In this document: piece after piece, positions 4,420 through 5,136 of the stretch
How positions within the stretch are numbered: position 1 is the stretch's first letter
Layout of the letters: each line of letters starts with the position of its first letter
Assembly: GCA_030679805.1 (NCBI GenBank)
Contig: JAUXST010000609.1
Span: 1 to 5,136 of the forward strand
DNA from: Reyranella sp.
Lineage (GTDB): Bacteria; Pseudomonadota; Alphaproteobacteria; Reyranellales; Reyranellaceae
Length of the DNA stretch: 5,136 nucleotides
Direction of reading: 5' to 3'
Position numbers and translations under genes: made by a program
The notes under the pieces: generated by a model
The model's database searches: none
Told to the model about the DNA's origin: nothing
Seen by the model: only the letters and a program-made list of their open reading frames with translations

Positions 4420-5136
4420 CCTCAGGACCATGATCGTCGAGCTTCCGCTCGAACGGCCGACCCGCAACGCGAGTGGCGTCAGCAACGACCGAATCGGCTG
4501 CGTCCTGGTCTTCATCGACACCGACATCGGCGTCACCGGCGAGAGCTTCCTGTTCACCCTGGGCGGTCGCCGCATCGAGGTGCTCGAAGCCATGGTCGCC
4601 AGCCTGAAGCCGGCCATTCTGGGCGAGGACATCCGCTACGCCGAACGCGTCTGGGACCGGCTGTGGCGCGAGCTCTACTTCCTCGGCCACAAGGGGGTCA
4701 CGATCTTCGGACTCGCCGCCATCGACACCGCGCTATGGGACGCCAAGGGCAAGGCGCTGAGCCAGTCGGTCACGCATATGCTGGGCGCCGCGCGCGACCG
4801 TGTCCCCGTCTATTGCAGCGCGGGCCTGTGGCTGTCGGCGACGCCGGACGAACTGGCGGTCGAAGCGGCCGGCTACGTGGCCCAGGGCTTTCGCGGCGTG
4901 AAGATGCGCGTCGGCAAGAAGCACGTGGACGAGGACGTCGAGCGCGTAGCCGCCGTGCGCAAGGCGATCGGACCCAGGGTCTCTCTGATGTGCGACGCCA
5001 GCCGCGGCTTCACGGCGGACCACGCGATCCGCCTCGGCCGCAAGCTGGAAGACTTCGATCTCGCCTGGTTCGAGGAGCCGGTCGCGCCCTACGATCATCG
5101 CGGCTCGGCCCGCGTCGCCGCGGCCCTCGACACGCC
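4406..5136 (+). CDS. mandelate racemase/muconate lactonizing enzyme family protein, 3'-truncated by the window
   Basis: 243 codons of an enolase-superfamily enzyme, about 60-65 percent of the usual 360-400 residues. The N-terminal capping domain (MRVTDLRTMIVELPLERPTR to about 115, with AAIDTALWDAKGK at 104-116) leads into the TIM-barrel. The barrel shows VPVYCSAGLW (133-142), the catalytic-lysine strand GVK166-M-R168, the first metal ligand D197 in LMCDASRGF, and E223 in WFEEP. The D197-E223 spacing of 26 equals that of mandelate racemase (D195-E221) and muconate cycloisomerase. The third metal ligand and any catalytic His-Asp dyad lie beyond the window. The usual KxK motif is KxR and the usual DxN is DxS, so racemase, cycloisomerase or sugar-acid dehydratase activity cannot be chosen. 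The start overlaps the TetR gene by 14 nt, so the two are cotranscribed and probably share control. Confidence 0.92.
   Translation, partial: MRVTDLRTMIVELPLERPTRNASGVSNDRIGCVLVFIDTDIGVTGESFLFTLGGRRIEVLEAMVASLKPAILGEDIRYAERVWDRLWRELYFLGHKGVTIFGLAAIDTALWDAKGKALSQSVTHMLGAARDRVPVYCSAGLWLSATPDELAVEAAGYVAQGFRGVKMRVGKKHVDEDVERVAAVRKAIGPRVSLMCDASRGFTADHAIRLGRKLEDFDLAWFEEPVAPYDHRGSARVAAALDT

Overview
The window is GC-rich, densely packed proteobacterial DNA. The codon bias and gene content (TfdA-type dioxygenase, ABM-domain protein, RibD_C-type reductase, enolase-superfamily enzyme) look like a soil or rhizosphere alphaproteobacterium of the Rhizobiales/Rhodospirillales type. That placement is inferred from style; no rRNA or marker gene is present. 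No tRNA, rRNA, CRISPR, IS element or phage gene is visible. No gene-free stretch exceeds 300 bp; the longest are the 75-bp divergent promoter region (3694-3768) and a 55-bp gap (2757-2811).

Layout. (1) Positions 1-1407, plus strand: the 3' part of a TauD/TfdA-type Fe(II)/2-oxoglutarate dioxygenase, cut by the window start, followed after 6 nt by a complete RNase Z-like metallo-beta-lactamase-fold hydrolase. (2) Positions 1404-3693, minus strand, read right to left: an alpha/beta hydrolase, a DUF1761-type membrane protein gene, a DHFR/RibD_C-type reductase and a small ABM-like (dimeric alpha-beta barrel) protein. The last two overlap by ATGA. The last gene meets the MBL gene tail to tail in a shared CTAG, so both stop codons sit in the same four bases. 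(3) Positions 3694-3768: a divergent control region with two copies of a 15-bp palindromic operator. (4) Positions 3769-5136, plus strand: a TetR-family regulator overlapping by 14 nt an enolase-superfamily (mandelate racemase/muconate lactonizing) enzyme that runs off the window.

How the genes may work together. The TetR protein probably represses both its own TetR-enolase operon and the divergent hydrolase operon through the paired operators, giving one ligand-controlled catabolic divergon. The substrate cannot be read from the sequence. The dioxygenase-MBL pair is a separate transcription unit.

The most striking observation is a perfect 17-bp tandem duplication (2649-2682) at the 5' end of the DUF1761 gene. 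Removing one copy joins a 26-residue N-terminal segment, with a transmembrane helix and a strong ribosome binding site, to the remaining 113 residues in one continuous 139-residue frame. As given, the gene is frameshifted. It is a fresh pseudogene, a reversible slippage switch, or a sequence error.
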